Positions 49,217 through 57,370 of a stretch of 64,000 nucleotides of DNA are shown here, in pieces; position 1 is the first letter of the stretch; the number at the start of each line of letters is the position of its first letter. Origin of the DNA: Oscillospiraceae bacterium (lineage in GTDB: Bacteria > Bacillota > Clostridia > Oscillospirales > Oscillospiraceae); contig AP025583.1 of NCBI GenBank assembly GCA_022846095.1, positions 496,001-560,000 of the forward strand, in the 5' to 3' direction. Below the pieces are notes generated by a model. It had not been told where the DNA came from, ran no database searches, and was given only the letters and a program-made list of their open reading frames with translations. Both the position numbers and the translations under genes were made by a program.

Positions 49217-50125
49217 ATGAAGGCCGGAATCAAGAAACCCTACGGGATCTGCCCCGCGTCCATGACCATCTGGAACGAGGACCAGAGCTACAACAAGCAG
49301 GGGATGGAGCGTTATCTGCGCTGGCTGCTGGACAACGGCGCCCAGTCCATCTCCATCTGCGGCAGCACCGGCGAGAACATCGCCATGAATATGGAGGAGC
49401 AGCGGGAGATCATCGCCCACGTGTCCGCCTTCCTGGCCGGGGAGGTGCCCCTGATTTGCGGCACCGGGCGGTACGACACCCTCAACACCATCCGCATGAG
49501 CCGGTTCGCCCAGGAGCACGGCGCGGACGGCGTCATGGTCATTCTGCCCTACTACCTCAATCCCCACAAGCAGGCGGTCATGCAGCATTTCCGCGACCTG
49601 CGCGCCGCGCTGGACATCCAGATCATGATCTACAACAACCCCTGGTTCGCCGGGTATGAGATGACCGTGCCCGAGATCTGTGCGCTGGTGGAGGACGGCA
49701 CCATCGACTCCATCAAGGCGGCCCACGGCGACCCCAACCGGGTCCACGAGCTCAAGTTCCACCTGGGCGACAGGCTCAACGTGTTCTACGGCCACGACTA
49801 CTGCGCCATGGAGGGCGTCCTGGCCGGGGCCGACGGCTGGCTGTCCGGCTTCCCGGCCATCCTGCCCCGCCAGTGCCGCGCCCTGTTCGACGCCGCCCGC
49901 GCCGGGGACGTGGAGGGCGCCCGCAGGGCCCAGTACAACATCCAGCCCTACATCGACTACTTCTTCCACGACAAGGTGGACGGGGTGCCCCACTGGCAGG
50001 AGATCTGCAAGTACACCCTCCAGGCCCAGGGCCTGGACTGCGCGGGCTGGCCCAGGAAGCCCCTGGGGCAGCTGGACGCGGCCAACCGCAAAAAGGTGGA
50101 CAAGCTGCTGGCCGATATGGACTGA
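49217..50125 (+). CDS. DapA/NanA-family class I aldolase (dihydrodipicolinate synthase family)
   Basis: The start follows TTAAGGAGAGCTGAAGC. The 302-aa TIM-barrel protein has GSTGE (49-53) for the keto-acid carboxylate, Tyr139 (YNNPWF) and Schiff-base Lys167 (SIKAAHGD). It is not the housekeeping DapA; the lid and C-terminus differ (FFHDKVDGVPHWQEICKYTL). Members split or form bonds beside pyruvate-type keto acids, or dehydrate keto-deoxy sugar acids. First in the operon with the Tct transporter, it would process the imported carboxylate. Confidence 0.85.
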   Translation: MKAGIKKPYGICPASMTIWNEDQSYNKQGMERYLRWLLDNGAQSISICGSTGENIAMNMEEQREIIAHVSAFLAGEVPLICGTGRYDTLNTIRMSRFAQEHGADGVMVILPYYLNPHKQAVMQHFRDLRAALDIQIMIYNNPWFAGYEMTVPEICALVEDGTIDSIKAAHGDPNRVHELKFHLGDRLNVFYGHDYCAMEGVLAGADGWLSGFPAILPRQCRALFDAARAGDVEGARRAQYNIQPYIDYFFHDKVDGVPHWQEICKYTLQAQGLDCAGWPRKPLGQLDAANRKKVDKLLADMD

Positions 50126-50166
50126 CGCCCCCCGCAAAACGAAAAAAATATAAGGAGGATACGCTT

Positions 50167-51213
50167 GTGAAACTGAAAAGGACTGCCAGCCTGCTCTGCG
50201 CCCTTGCCCTCTGCGCGGGCCTCGCCGCCTGCGGCGGCGGAGGGGGCGCGGCCACCCCCGCGCCCGGGGGCCAATCCCCCGCGTCCTCCGCGCCTGAGTC
50301 CTCCGCGCCCGCCTCGGGCTTCCCCAGTAAGACCATGACCATCGTCTGCCCCTACGGGGCGGGCGGCGGCACCGACCTGGCCCTGCGCATCCTGGCCGAG
50401 TGCGGCCAGGACGCCTTCGGCCAGGTGATCAACGTGGAGAACAAGACCGGCGGCTCCGGCTCCGTGGGCCTGGTGGAGACCCTGGGGGCCGCCCACGACG
50501 GCTACACCCTGGGCACCGCCTCGGTGGACCTTATCACCCTGCCCCTGCTGGGCCTGGCGCCCCCCGAGGTCACCCGGGCGGCCTTCGACCCCATCTGCGT
50601 GGTCAACGGCGAGCCCGCCGCCATCATCGTCAAGTCCGACGCCCGGTGGAACACGATAGAGGAATTCGTGGAGGAGGCCAAGCAGAGCCCCGGCACCATC
50701 CAGCTGGCCAACGCGGGCATGGGCAACATCTGGCACCTGGCGGCCATCGGCCTGGAGCTGGAGACCGGGGCCGGCTTCAACCACATCCCCTACGCCGACG
50801 GCGCGGCCCAGGCCATCACCGGCTGCCTGGGCGGCCACGTGGACGCGGTCATCTGCTCCGCGGCCGAGGCAGACGCCAACATCAGGTCGGGGGACATGCG
50901 GGTGCTGGCGGTGGCCAATACCGAGCGCCTGGCCAACTACCCCGACGTGCCCACCTTCCAGGAGTCCGGCATTGACCTGACCATCGTGGCCCTGCGGGGG
51001 CTGTGCGTGGCCGCGGACACCCCCGACGAGGTGAAGCAGGTCCTGAAGGACGGCTTTGCCCAGGTCATCCTCTCCGACGCCTGCAAGGAGAAGGTGGAGG
51101 CCGCCAACATGACCTACATGCCCCTCAACGCCCAGGAGACCGACGAGATCCTGGACAGCATGGCGGGCAACTTTGAGAAAATCATCGCAAAATATCTGGA
51201 GACCGCCGCGTAA
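50167..51213 (+). CDS. tctC: Tripartite tricarboxylate transporter substrate-binding lipoprotein
   Basis: The GTG start follows AAGGAGGATACGCTT. The 348-aa lipoprotein (lipobox LAAC, Cys22, then a Gly/Ala/Pro/Ser linker) shows the TctC/Bug family pattern: MTIVCPYGAGGGTDLALRIL, NKTGGSGSVGL, NAGMGNIWHLAAIGLE, FNHIPYADGAAQA and VPTFQESGIDL. These proteins bind di- and tricarboxylates or aromatic and sugar acids. It lies 41 bases after the lyase gene and is followed by TctB and TctA. Confidence 0.95.
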   Translation: MKLKRTASLLCALALCAGLAACGGGGGAATPAPGGQSPASSAPESSAPASGFPSKTMTIVCPYGAGGGTDLALRILAECGQDAFGQVINVENKTGGSGSVGLVETLGAAHDGYTLGTASVDLITLPLLGLAPPEVTRAAFDPICVVNGEPAAIIVKSDARWNTIEEFVEEAKQSPGTIQLANAGMGNIWHLAAIGLELETGAGFNHIPYADGAAQAITGCLGGHVDAVICSAAEADANIRSGDMRVLAVANTERLANYPDVPTFQESGIDLTIVALRGLCVAADTPDEVKQVLKDGFAQVILSDACKEKVEAANMTYMPLNAQETDEILDSMAGNFEKIIAKYLETAA

Positions 51214-51280
51214 CGCGCAGACGGAGCACGGGCGGCACGCAGAAAGCCATGCGTGCCGCCCTGTCCAAAGGAGAGAAGCT

Positions 51281-51745
51281 ATGAAAAAACTCAACCTCGT
51301 ATTCTCACTCCTGCTCATTCTGGTCTCTACCTGCTTCTTTTTCTACGCGGACACCTTCAAGACCCTGCCCAACCAGCAGGACATCGGCCCCGGGGGCTTC
51401 CCGAAGGCGATCTGCGTGGCGCTGATCCTGTGCGCGCTGATCCTGCTGGTGAGCGAGGCAAAGAAGCCGGGCGGGGAGAAGGTATCCCTCTTTAACGCCA
51501 GGCTGATCACCGGCCTGGGCGTGACGGTGGGCTACTTCCTGCTGCTTAAGCCCCTGGGCTTCGTGGTCTCCAGCATCCTCGCCACGGCGGCCATGATGCT
51601 GCTGCTGCTCAACGAGCCGGTCAAAAAGGCGTGGCCGATCATCGCGGCCGTCTCCGTCGCGGCGCCTGTGGCGCTCTATCTCATGTTCGGCATGTTCCTC
51701 AAGGTGCCGCTGCCCGGCGGCGTCCTGGAACCGCTGCTGGGTTAG
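51281..51745 (+). CDS. tctB: Tripartite tricarboxylate transporter small membrane subunit
   Basis: The ATG at 51281 follows AAAGGAGAGAAGCT. The 154-aa protein has four predicted helices (LVFSLLLILVSTCFFFY; AICVALILCALILLV; TVGYFLLLKPLGFVV; PIIAAVSVAAPVALYLMF), as expected for TctB (DUF1468). It assembles with TctA. Confidence 0.95.
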   Translation: MKKLNLVFSLLLILVSTCFFFYADTFKTLPNQQDIGPGGFPKAICVALILCALILLVSEAKKPGGEKVSLFNARLITGLGVTVGYFLLLKPLGFVVSSILATAAMMLLLLNEPVKKAWPIIAAVSVAAPVALYLMFGMFLKVPLPGGVLEPLLG

Positions 51746-51757
51746 GAGGGAAGCGAT

Positions 51758-53245
51758 ATGAGCGGATTTTTGCCCGCGCTGCTGGAGATTTTGCAGCCCC
51801 AGTACCTGCTGCTGATGATCGCCGGGACGGCGGGGGGCATCATGATCGGCGCCATGCCCGGGCTCACCTCGGTGATGGGCGTGACGCTGCTGCTGCCCTT
51901 TACCTACGGCATGGAGGCCTCGGCGGGTATCGTGATGCTGCTGTCCATCTCCTTCGGCGCAATCTACGGCGGGTCCATCACCGCCATCCTGATCGGGACG
52001 CCCGGCACGCCGGCCTCGGCGGCCACCATGATCGAGGGCCGGCAGTTCACCGCCCGGGGGGAGGGGGGCCGCGCCATCGGCATCTCCACCTTCGCCTCCT
52101 GGATGGGCGGGACGGTGAGCGCCCTGGTGCTCATTTTCGTGGCACCCCAGCTGGCCAAGGTGGCCCTGAAGTTCGGCTCCCCGGAGTACTGCTGCCTGGC
52201 CGTGTTCGGCCTGACCGTCATCGCCAGCATTTCGGGGAAAAACGTGGTCAAGGGGATCATCGCGGGCCTCATCGGCCTGCTGCTGTCCACCGTCGGGCTG
52301 GACCCCCTCACCGGCTTTTCCCGCTACTCCTTCGGCGTGGTGAACCTGTACAGCGGCCTGCAGGTGGTCCCCCTGATGATCGGCCTGTTCGCCATCTCCC
52401 AGGTCTTTGTGAACCTGAAAACCGGCGTGGAGCAGAACCGGGTGACCCAGAAGGTCACGCGGGTGCTGCCCACGAAGGAGGATTTGAAAAAGTCCACCCC
52501 GGTCTCCCTCATGTGCGCCTTTATCGGCACCTTCATCGGCTGCATCCCCGCCGCGGGCGCGGACATCGCCGCCTTCGTCTCCTACGATATGGCGAAAAAG
52601 CGTTCCAGGCACCCCGAGCGCTTCGGCACCGGCTGCGTGGAGGGCATCGCGGCCCCCGAGGCGGGCAACAACGGCGACACCAGCGGCGCGCTGGTACCCA
52701 TGCTCACCCTGGGCGTGCCCGGCGACGCCACCGCCGCCGTGCTCATCGGCGCCCTCACCCTCCAGGGCCTCCAGCCCGGCCCCCTGCTCTTCACCGAGCA
52801 CCCGGACATCGTCAACCGCATCTTCGCGGGCACGCTGATCGCCAACCTGCTCATGCTGATCCTGGGCCTGCTGGGCATCCGGCTGTTCGTGAAGGTGATT
52901 CAGATCAAGCCCTATATCCTCACGCCCATCATCTTCGTGCTGTGCATCCTGGGCTCCTACGCCCTGCGCAACAACCTGTTCGACGTGGGGGTCATGCTTC
53001 TGGCCGCCTTCGTGGGCTACTTCTTCATCCATCTGGAGATCCCCATCGCCCCCATCGTGCTGGCCCTTATCCTGGGGCCCATGGCGGAGAGCAACCTGCG
53101 CCGCGCCCTGCTCATGTCGGGCGGCAGCTTCACCATCTTCGTCACCCGCCCCATCTGCATCTTCTTCCTCCTGCTGGCCGTGGTGTCCCTGCTCTGGCCC
53201 CTGCTGCGCAAGGCGGCCGCGAAGCGCAGACGCGCGGCGGTATAA
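51758..53245 (+). CDS. tctA: Tripartite tricarboxylate transporter large permease subunit
   Basis: The start follows GGAGGGAAGCGAT. The 495-aa protein has about 11-12 helices and TctA landmarks: GTAGGIMIGAMPGLTSVMGV, FGAIYGGSITAILIGTPGTP, TGFSRYSFG, FIGCIPAAGADIAAFVSYDM, PEAGNNGDTSGALVPMLTLG and VPGD. It is the ion-driven channel of the TTT system. It completes the three-part transporter and is followed by a strong terminator. Confidence 0.97.
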   Translation: MSGFLPALLEILQPQYLLLMIAGTAGGIMIGAMPGLTSVMGVTLLLPFTYGMEASAGIVMLLSISFGAIYGGSITAILIGTPGTPASAATMIEGRQFTARGEGGRAIGISTFASWMGGTVSALVLIFVAPQLAKVALKFGSPEYCCLAVFGLTVIASISGKNVVKGIIAGLIGLLLSTVGLDPLTGFSRYSFGVVNLYSGLQVVPLMIGLFAISQVFVNLKTGVEQNRVTQKVTRVLPTKEDLKKSTPVSLMCAFIGTFIGCIPAAGADIAAFVSYDMAKKRSRHPERFGTGCVEGIAAPEAGNNGDTSGALVPMLTLGVPGDATAAVLIGALTLQGLQPGPLLFTEHPDIVNRIFAGTLIANLLMLILGLLGIRLFVKVIQIKPYILTPIIFVLCILGSYALRNNLFDVGVMLLAAFVGYFFIHLEIPIAPIVLALILGPMAESNLRRALLMSGGSFTIFVTRPICIFFLLLAVVSLLWPLLRKAAAKRRRAAV

Positions 53246-53249
53246 AAGT

Positions 53250-53278
53250 AGCGGCGCTCCCCGCCGGGGAGCGCCGCT
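53250..53278. terminator. Bidirectional terminator after tctA
   Basis: AGCGGCGCTCCCC (53250-53262), GCC loop, GGGGAGCGCCGCT (53266-53278), followed by TCCTTGTTTTTT. It also faces the convergent esterase gene. Confidence 0.9.
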
Positions 53279-53288
53279 TCCTTGTTTT

Positions 53289-54260
53289 TTACAGCAGGCC
53301 CTTGAAGTAGAGCCCGCCCTCCACGATGGCCTCCTCGGCAACCTTCATCAACCTGGAGTAGTGGAGGAAGGCGTGGATGGTGCCGGGGTACATCTTGTAG
53401 AGGCAGGGGATGCCCTTCTCGCTGAGGATGGCGTACAGCGTCTCGCTGTCGTCCCGCAGGGGGTCGAACTCGCAGGAGGCGATGAAGCAGGCGGGCATAC
53501 GGCGGGTGAGATCGTTGTTGTAGAAATTGTAGTAGGGGGACTGGCGGTCCTCCGGCCGGGCGAAGTACATGTCCATGTAGAAGTCCAGGTCCTCCTCGGT
53601 CAGGCCGTCCCACGGCCCGCCGTAGAGGCGCATGGTCTTGGAGTCGGAGAGGCTGTACCCGCCGTAGTACAGGAGCAGGCCCTTGACGTAGGAGCTGTCC
53701 TCGCTGTGGTCCCGCAGCCAGAGGTAGGCCCCCATGGACAGGTTGGCGCCGCCGGAATCCCCGGCGAAGCCCAGCTTGTCGGGGTTGATGCCGTACCGCG
53801 CCGCGTTTTCCCGGTAGTAGGCGCACACCTGCGCGCACTCCAGCACGGCCTGGGGGAACTTGGCCTCGGGGGAGAGGGAGTAGTCCACGCCCACCACGAT
53901 GCAGCCGGAGGCGTGTGCCAGTATGCGCATAATGCGGTCGTGGGTCTCCACGCTGCCCACGGTGAAGCCGCCGCCGTGGAGGTAGAAAATGCAGGCGTTG
54001 GGGCGGCGTGCGGTGGGGTAAAAAATGCGGGTGAGCACCTCGCTGCCCTCGCAGGGCACGGTCACGTCCGCGGTCTCGTGCATCCCGGGGCCGCCCTCGT
54101 TCCAAAAGCGGCGCTCCTGCACGTAGTTGGCCCGGATCTCGGGGTAGCTCAGGCCCACGGTGTTGAAGGCGTCCTTGGCGTGCTCGTCCTGGTAGCGCAG
54201 CACCTCCAGCATCTCGGGCGAGAGGTGCTTGAGCACCTCGATCTTGTTGGCGTTGTTCAT
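53289..54260 (-). CDS. Alpha/beta hydrolase, HSL/acetyl-esterase type (copy 1)
   Basis: The start follows GGAGGTATTGA. The 323-aa hydrolase has the HSL oxyanion motif LHGGGFTVGS, the nucleophile elbow GDSGGANLS, the acid in ASCEFDPLRDD and the base in GTIHAF. It has no signal peptide and hydrolyses short-chain esters in the cytosol. It is a tandem paralogue of the next gene (same length, most residues alike). Downstream of carnitine genes, both may cleave short-chain acylcarnitines to free carnitine; hydrolysis of betainyl-CoA is an alternative. Confidence 0.9.
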   Translation of the reverse strand: MNNANKIEVLKHLSPEMLEVLRYQDEHAKDAFNTVGLSYPEIRANYVQERRFWNEGGPGMHETADVTVPCEGSEVLTRIFYPTARRPNACIFYLHGGGFTVGSVETHDRIMRILAHASGCIVVGVDYSLSPEAKFPQAVLECAQVCAYYRENAARYGINPDKLGFAGDSGGANLSMGAYLWLRDHSEDSSYVKGLLLYYGGYSLSDSKTMRLYGGPWDGLTEEDLDFYMDMYFARPEDRQSPYYNFYNNDLTRRMPACFIASCEFDPLRDDSETLYAILSEKGIPCLYKMYPGTIHAFLHYSRLMKVAEEAIVEGGLYFKGLL

Positions 54261-54295
54261 TCAATACCTCCTGTTCAGCGGCCGGGCGGGGCGGG

Positions 54296-55267
54296 CTACA
54301 GCAGCCCCTTGAAGTAGGCGGCGCCCTCGGTGAGGGCCTCCTCGGCGGCCTTCATCATCTTGGAGTAGTGGAGGAAGGCGTGGATGGTGCCGGGGTACAT
54401 CTTGTAGGCGCAGGGGACGCCCTTTTCGTTGAGGATAGTATACAGCGTCTCGCTGTCGTCCACAAGGGGGTCGTACTCGCAGGAGGCGATGAAGCAGGCC
54501 GGCATGCGGGTGGTGAGGTCGTTGTTGTAGAAGCAGTAGTAGGGGCTCTTGGCGTCCTCGGGCTTTTCCAGGTACATGGCGTTGTAGAACAGAAGGTCCT
54601 CCTCGGTCAGGCCGTCCCACGGCCCGCCGTACAGGCGCATGGACTTGGAGTCCCCCATGCCGTACATGCCGTAGTAGAGCAGCAGGCCCTTGATGTAGGA
54701 GGTGTCCTCGCAGTGGTCCCGCTGCCACAGGGTGGCGGCCATGGACAGGTGGGCGCCGCCGGAGTCCCCGGCGTAGCCGATATTGTCCGGGTCCAGGCCG
54801 TACTGCGCGGCGTTGGCCCGGTAGTACTCGGTGACCGCCACGCACTCGTGGATGGGCTTGGGGAACTTGGCCTCGGGGGAGAGGGAGTAGTCGATGCCGA
54901 TGACGGCGCAGCCCGAGTGGCTGGCCAGCACGCGCATCATGCGGTCGTGGGTGTCCACGCTGCCCACGGTGAAGCCGCCGCCGTGGATGAAGAAGATTAC
55001 GGGGCTGTGCTCCCGGCCGTTGGGGTCGTGGATGCGGGTGAGGATCTCATAGCCCCCCACGTCCACCATCACGTCCCGGGTGCTGTGCATGACGGGGCCG
55101 CCCTCGTTCCAGAAGCGGCGCTCTGCCACGTAGTTGGCGCGGATCTCCGGATAGGACAGGCCCACGGTGTTGAACGCGTCCTTGGAGTGCTCGTCCTGGT
55201 AGCGCAGTACCTCCAGCATCTCGGGGGACAGGTGCTTGAGCACTTCTACCTTGTTGTCGTTGTTCAT
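54296..55267 (-). CDS. Alpha/beta hydrolase, HSL/acetyl-esterase type (copy 2)
   Basis: Also 323 aa, with IHGGGFTVGS, GDSGGAHLS, ASCEYDPLVDD and GTIHAFLHY. The N-terminal 55 residues and the C-terminal half are nearly the same as copy 1; differences gather at the active-site rim (for example 66-85 and 185-205), which suggests duplication followed by a shift in substrate range. The ribosome site is AGAGGAATCGGCACA. It is 83 bases downstream of the 54-aa membrane-protein gene and probably cotranscribed with the BCCT gene. Confidence 0.9.
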   Translation of the reverse strand: MNNDNKVEVLKHLSPEMLEVLRYQDEHSKDAFNTVGLSYPEIRANYVAERRFWNEGGPVMHSTRDVMVDVGGYEILTRIHDPNGREHSPVIFFIHGGGFTVGSVDTHDRMMRVLASHSGCAVIGIDYSLSPEAKFPKPIHECVAVTEYYRANAAQYGLDPDNIGYAGDSGGAHLSMAATLWQRDHCEDTSYIKGLLLYYGMYGMGDSKSMRLYGGPWDGLTEEDLLFYNAMYLEKPEDAKSPYYCFYNNDLTTRMPACFIASCEYDPLVDDSETLYTILNEKGVPCAYKMYPGTIHAFLHYSKMMKAAEEALTEGAAYFKGLL

Positions 55268-55349
55268 TGTGCCGATTCCTCTGCTTTCTGCTTGAAGTAA
55301 TGGGACGGGCCGGCGGCAGGCGCCGCCGCCGGCCCGCGGGGTGTTTGGC

Positions 55350-55514
55350 TTATTGCTCGGGGTCCTCGGGCATCACGCCGTCGTCGGGCTCCATCATCAG
55401 CTTGACGCACCACACGATCCAGGCCACCAGGAAGAGGATCATGAACGTCTCCACGAACTTGCCCACGCCGGTCATATAGTAGCCGGCCAGCAGCTGGTTG
55501 ATAAATTCCATCAT
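55350..55514 (-). CDS. Small membrane protein (54 aa) beside BCCT transporter
   Basis: AAGGAGGGTCTGCTACT precedes ATGATG at 55514. The product begins MMEFINQLLAGYYMTGVGKF, has one clear membrane helix (FMILFLVAWIVWCVKLMM) and ends in an acidic tail (EPDDGVMPEDPEQ). It is 15 bases after the BCCT stop, in the same direction, so it is cotranscribed. I do not recognise a family. Position, size and topology suggest an accessory subunit of the transporter, as small proteins are for some Na-solute symporters. That is inference. Confidence 0.75.
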   Translation of the reverse strand: MMEFINQLLAGYYMTGVGKFVETFMILFLVAWIVWCVKLMMEPDDGVMPEDPEQ

Positions 55515-55529
55515 AGTAGCAGACCCTCC

Positions 55530-57203
55530 TTATTTCTTGTCGCCGGAGAGGCCGGCCTTGAGGGCGGCGACCTCGGCTTTCAGCTTGGAGATCTCGTTGT
55601 CCTCACCGGGACGGGGGGTGGGGCGGTGCAGCTCGTCCAGGCGCAGGCGGCGGATAAAGGCCACGGCGGTCAGCACCAGGAAGAACAGGTACGGGTAGGC
55701 GAAGGTGGAGCCCATGGACTTGACGGTGGCCAGCGCCTCGGCACCGCCGGCGGAGGCCGCGGCCAGGGAGACCATGGCGATGGCGGACATGAGCACCAGC
55801 CACGCGATGCAGCGGGTCTTGGAGGGCTCCATGCCGTTGCGGTCGGTCATGCGGCCCAGGGCCAGGGCGCAGGAGGTGACGGTGGTGGCCAGGAAGAAGA
55901 ACAGCAGGATGACGGTCAGCACGGTCATAATCTGCGCCAGGGGCAGGGTGTTGAGGATGTTGAAGAAGGTCATGGTGGAGTCCGTCATGACCTGGGCGGC
56001 GATGGAGCCGTCCCCGTTAAAGGTGTTGAGCAGGGAGATGCCGCCGAAGGTGCAGTTCCAGATCAGCATGAAGGTGGCGGGGATGGTCAGGGTGGCGGCC
56101 ACGTACTGGCGGATGGTGCGGCCCTTGGAGATGGAGGCGATAAACACGCTCATGAAGGGGGCCCAGGACACCCAGAACATGTTGTTCACCACGTCCCAGG
56201 TCAGCTTGTAGGGTACGCCGCCGGACATGGGGGACTCGGTGCCGTGGAGGAACATCTGGAAGGAGCGGGGGATGAGCTGGGTGATATAGTCGCCCAGGGT
56301 CTGCACGATCTGCTCGAAGATATAGCGGGTGGGGCCGGTGACAATGGCGAACACCAGCACGAAGATACAGATATACATGTTCCAGTTGGAGATGATGTTC
56401 ATGCCCTTGTTCATCTGCTTGGTGGACACGGCCAGCACGCACACCGCCACCAGCAGGATGAGGGCCACGAAGGGGATGATGTTTTTGAAGGACTCGGGCA
56501 GGCCCCACAGGTTCACGATGCCGGTGGAGATCTGCACCACGCCGATGCCGATGGAGGCGGAGATGGTGGTGGCGCCGCAGATGCAGGCCAGCACGTTGAT
56601 GAAGGTGGCCAGGGGGTGAGTCCACTTCTTCTTGGGCCAGGCCTTGATGATGGAGTCGCCGGGCAGGTAGCGGCCCTTGTGGCGGGTGACGAAGTAGCCC
56701 ACGCCCAGGGCGGCCACGGCGAAGATGGCCCACACGGACACGCCCCAGTGGTACATGGAGGTGGCCATGGCCTCCCGGGCGGCGGCCATCTGGCTCACGC
56801 CCTCCACGGAGGAGCCCAGGTCGATGCAGGCGGGGGAGAGATAGTAGGCGTACAGGGGCTCGTTGACGGCGAAGGCGATAAGGCCCATGCCGATGGAGCC
56901 GGTAAAGAGCATGCCCAGCCAGGAGAACATGGAGTACTCGGGCTTGGCCAGCTGGCCGCCGATTTTAATATGGCCGTACTTCTTGGAGCAGGCCAACCAG
57001 ACCAGCAGGACCATGCACAGGAAGGGGATCATCTGGGCGAACCAGGTGTACTCCATGCCGAACACGGTCTGCAGGAAGGTCATGAAGGTGGACAGCACGT
57101 CGGGCGCCACAAAGGATATGGCCGCCATCACCAGCGAGATGCCGCCGGCGATGATAAAGACCGGGGTAAAGATGTCTTTGAGCCTGGACTGCTTTTGTTC
57201 CAT
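55530..57203 (-). CDS. BCCT-family betaine/carnitine/choline transporter (first copy)
   Basis: The start follows GAAAGAGAGGTAATT. The 557-aa protein has about 12 helices. BCCT landmarks include WLGMLFTGSIGMGLIAFAVN, the TM4 region MYHWGVSVWAIFAV, and WVSWAPFMSVFIASISKGRT. The usual GMGIGLxFW(G/S) here reads GSIGMGLIAFA, so the exact substrate and ion coupling cannot be assumed; CaiT-type exchangers lack the sodium site. A short C-terminal coiled coil (DNEISKLKAEVAALKAGL) may sense osmotic state or form trimers. With carnitine enzymes upstream, carnitine uptake or carnitine/betaine exchange is likely. Confidence 0.9.
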   Translation of the reverse strand: MEQKQSRLKDIFTPVFIIAGGISLVMAAISFVAPDVLSTFMTFLQTVFGMEYTWFAQMIPFLCMVLLVWLACSKKYGHIKIGGQLAKPEYSMFSWLGMLFTGSIGMGLIAFAVNEPLYAYYLSPACIDLGSSVEGVSQMAAAREAMATSMYHWGVSVWAIFAVAALGVGYFVTRHKGRYLPGDSIIKAWPKKKWTHPLATFINVLACICGATTISASIGIGVVQISTGIVNLWGLPESFKNIIPFVALILLVAVCVLAVSTKQMNKGMNIISNWNMYICIFVLVFAIVTGPTRYIFEQIVQTLGDYITQLIPRSFQMFLHGTESPMSGGVPYKLTWDVVNNMFWVSWAPFMSVFIASISKGRTIRQYVAATLTIPATFMLIWNCTFGGISLLNTFNGDGSIAAQVMTDSTMTFFNILNTLPLAQIMTVLTVILLFFFLATTVTSCALALGRMTDRNGMEPSKTRCIAWLVLMSAIAMVSLAAASAGGAEALATVKSMGSTFAYPYLFFLVLTAVAFIRRLRLDELHRPTPRPGEDNEISKLKAEVAALKAGLSGDKK

Positions 57204-57243
57204 AATTACCTCTCTTTCAACAGCTAAACTATATGTTCAGCGA

Positions 57244-57333
57244 AACTTTCCACCTCCCGGCCCACAGGGCCTGCCGGGCAGTGGAAAGATCCGCTTACCC
57301 CCGGCGCGCCCCGCCTTTGGAGCGCGCCGGGGG
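57244..57333. other. Intergenic hairpins between symporter and BCCT genes
   Basis: Two stems lie here: CTTTCCAC...CCGGGCAGTGGAAAG (57247-57288) and CCCCCGGCGCGC (57298-57309) with GCGCGCCGGGGG (57322-57333). They may weaken read-through from the symporter gene into the BCCT gene. No T-run makes either a certain terminator. Confidence 0.5.
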
Positions 57334-57370
57334 AGGTACACGGATTGGAAGTGTGTGGGAGCGCAGGCGC

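Noticed and set aside
53289-55267. Assembly duplication of one esterase gene
   Set aside because: The copies differ at many codons including silent sites and pocket residues, so they are real diverged paralogues.
55341-57227. 628-codon open frame on the plus strand
   Set aside because: Antisense shadow of the BCCT gene and the 54-aa gene, with repetitive GDGG/GHGG-type product.
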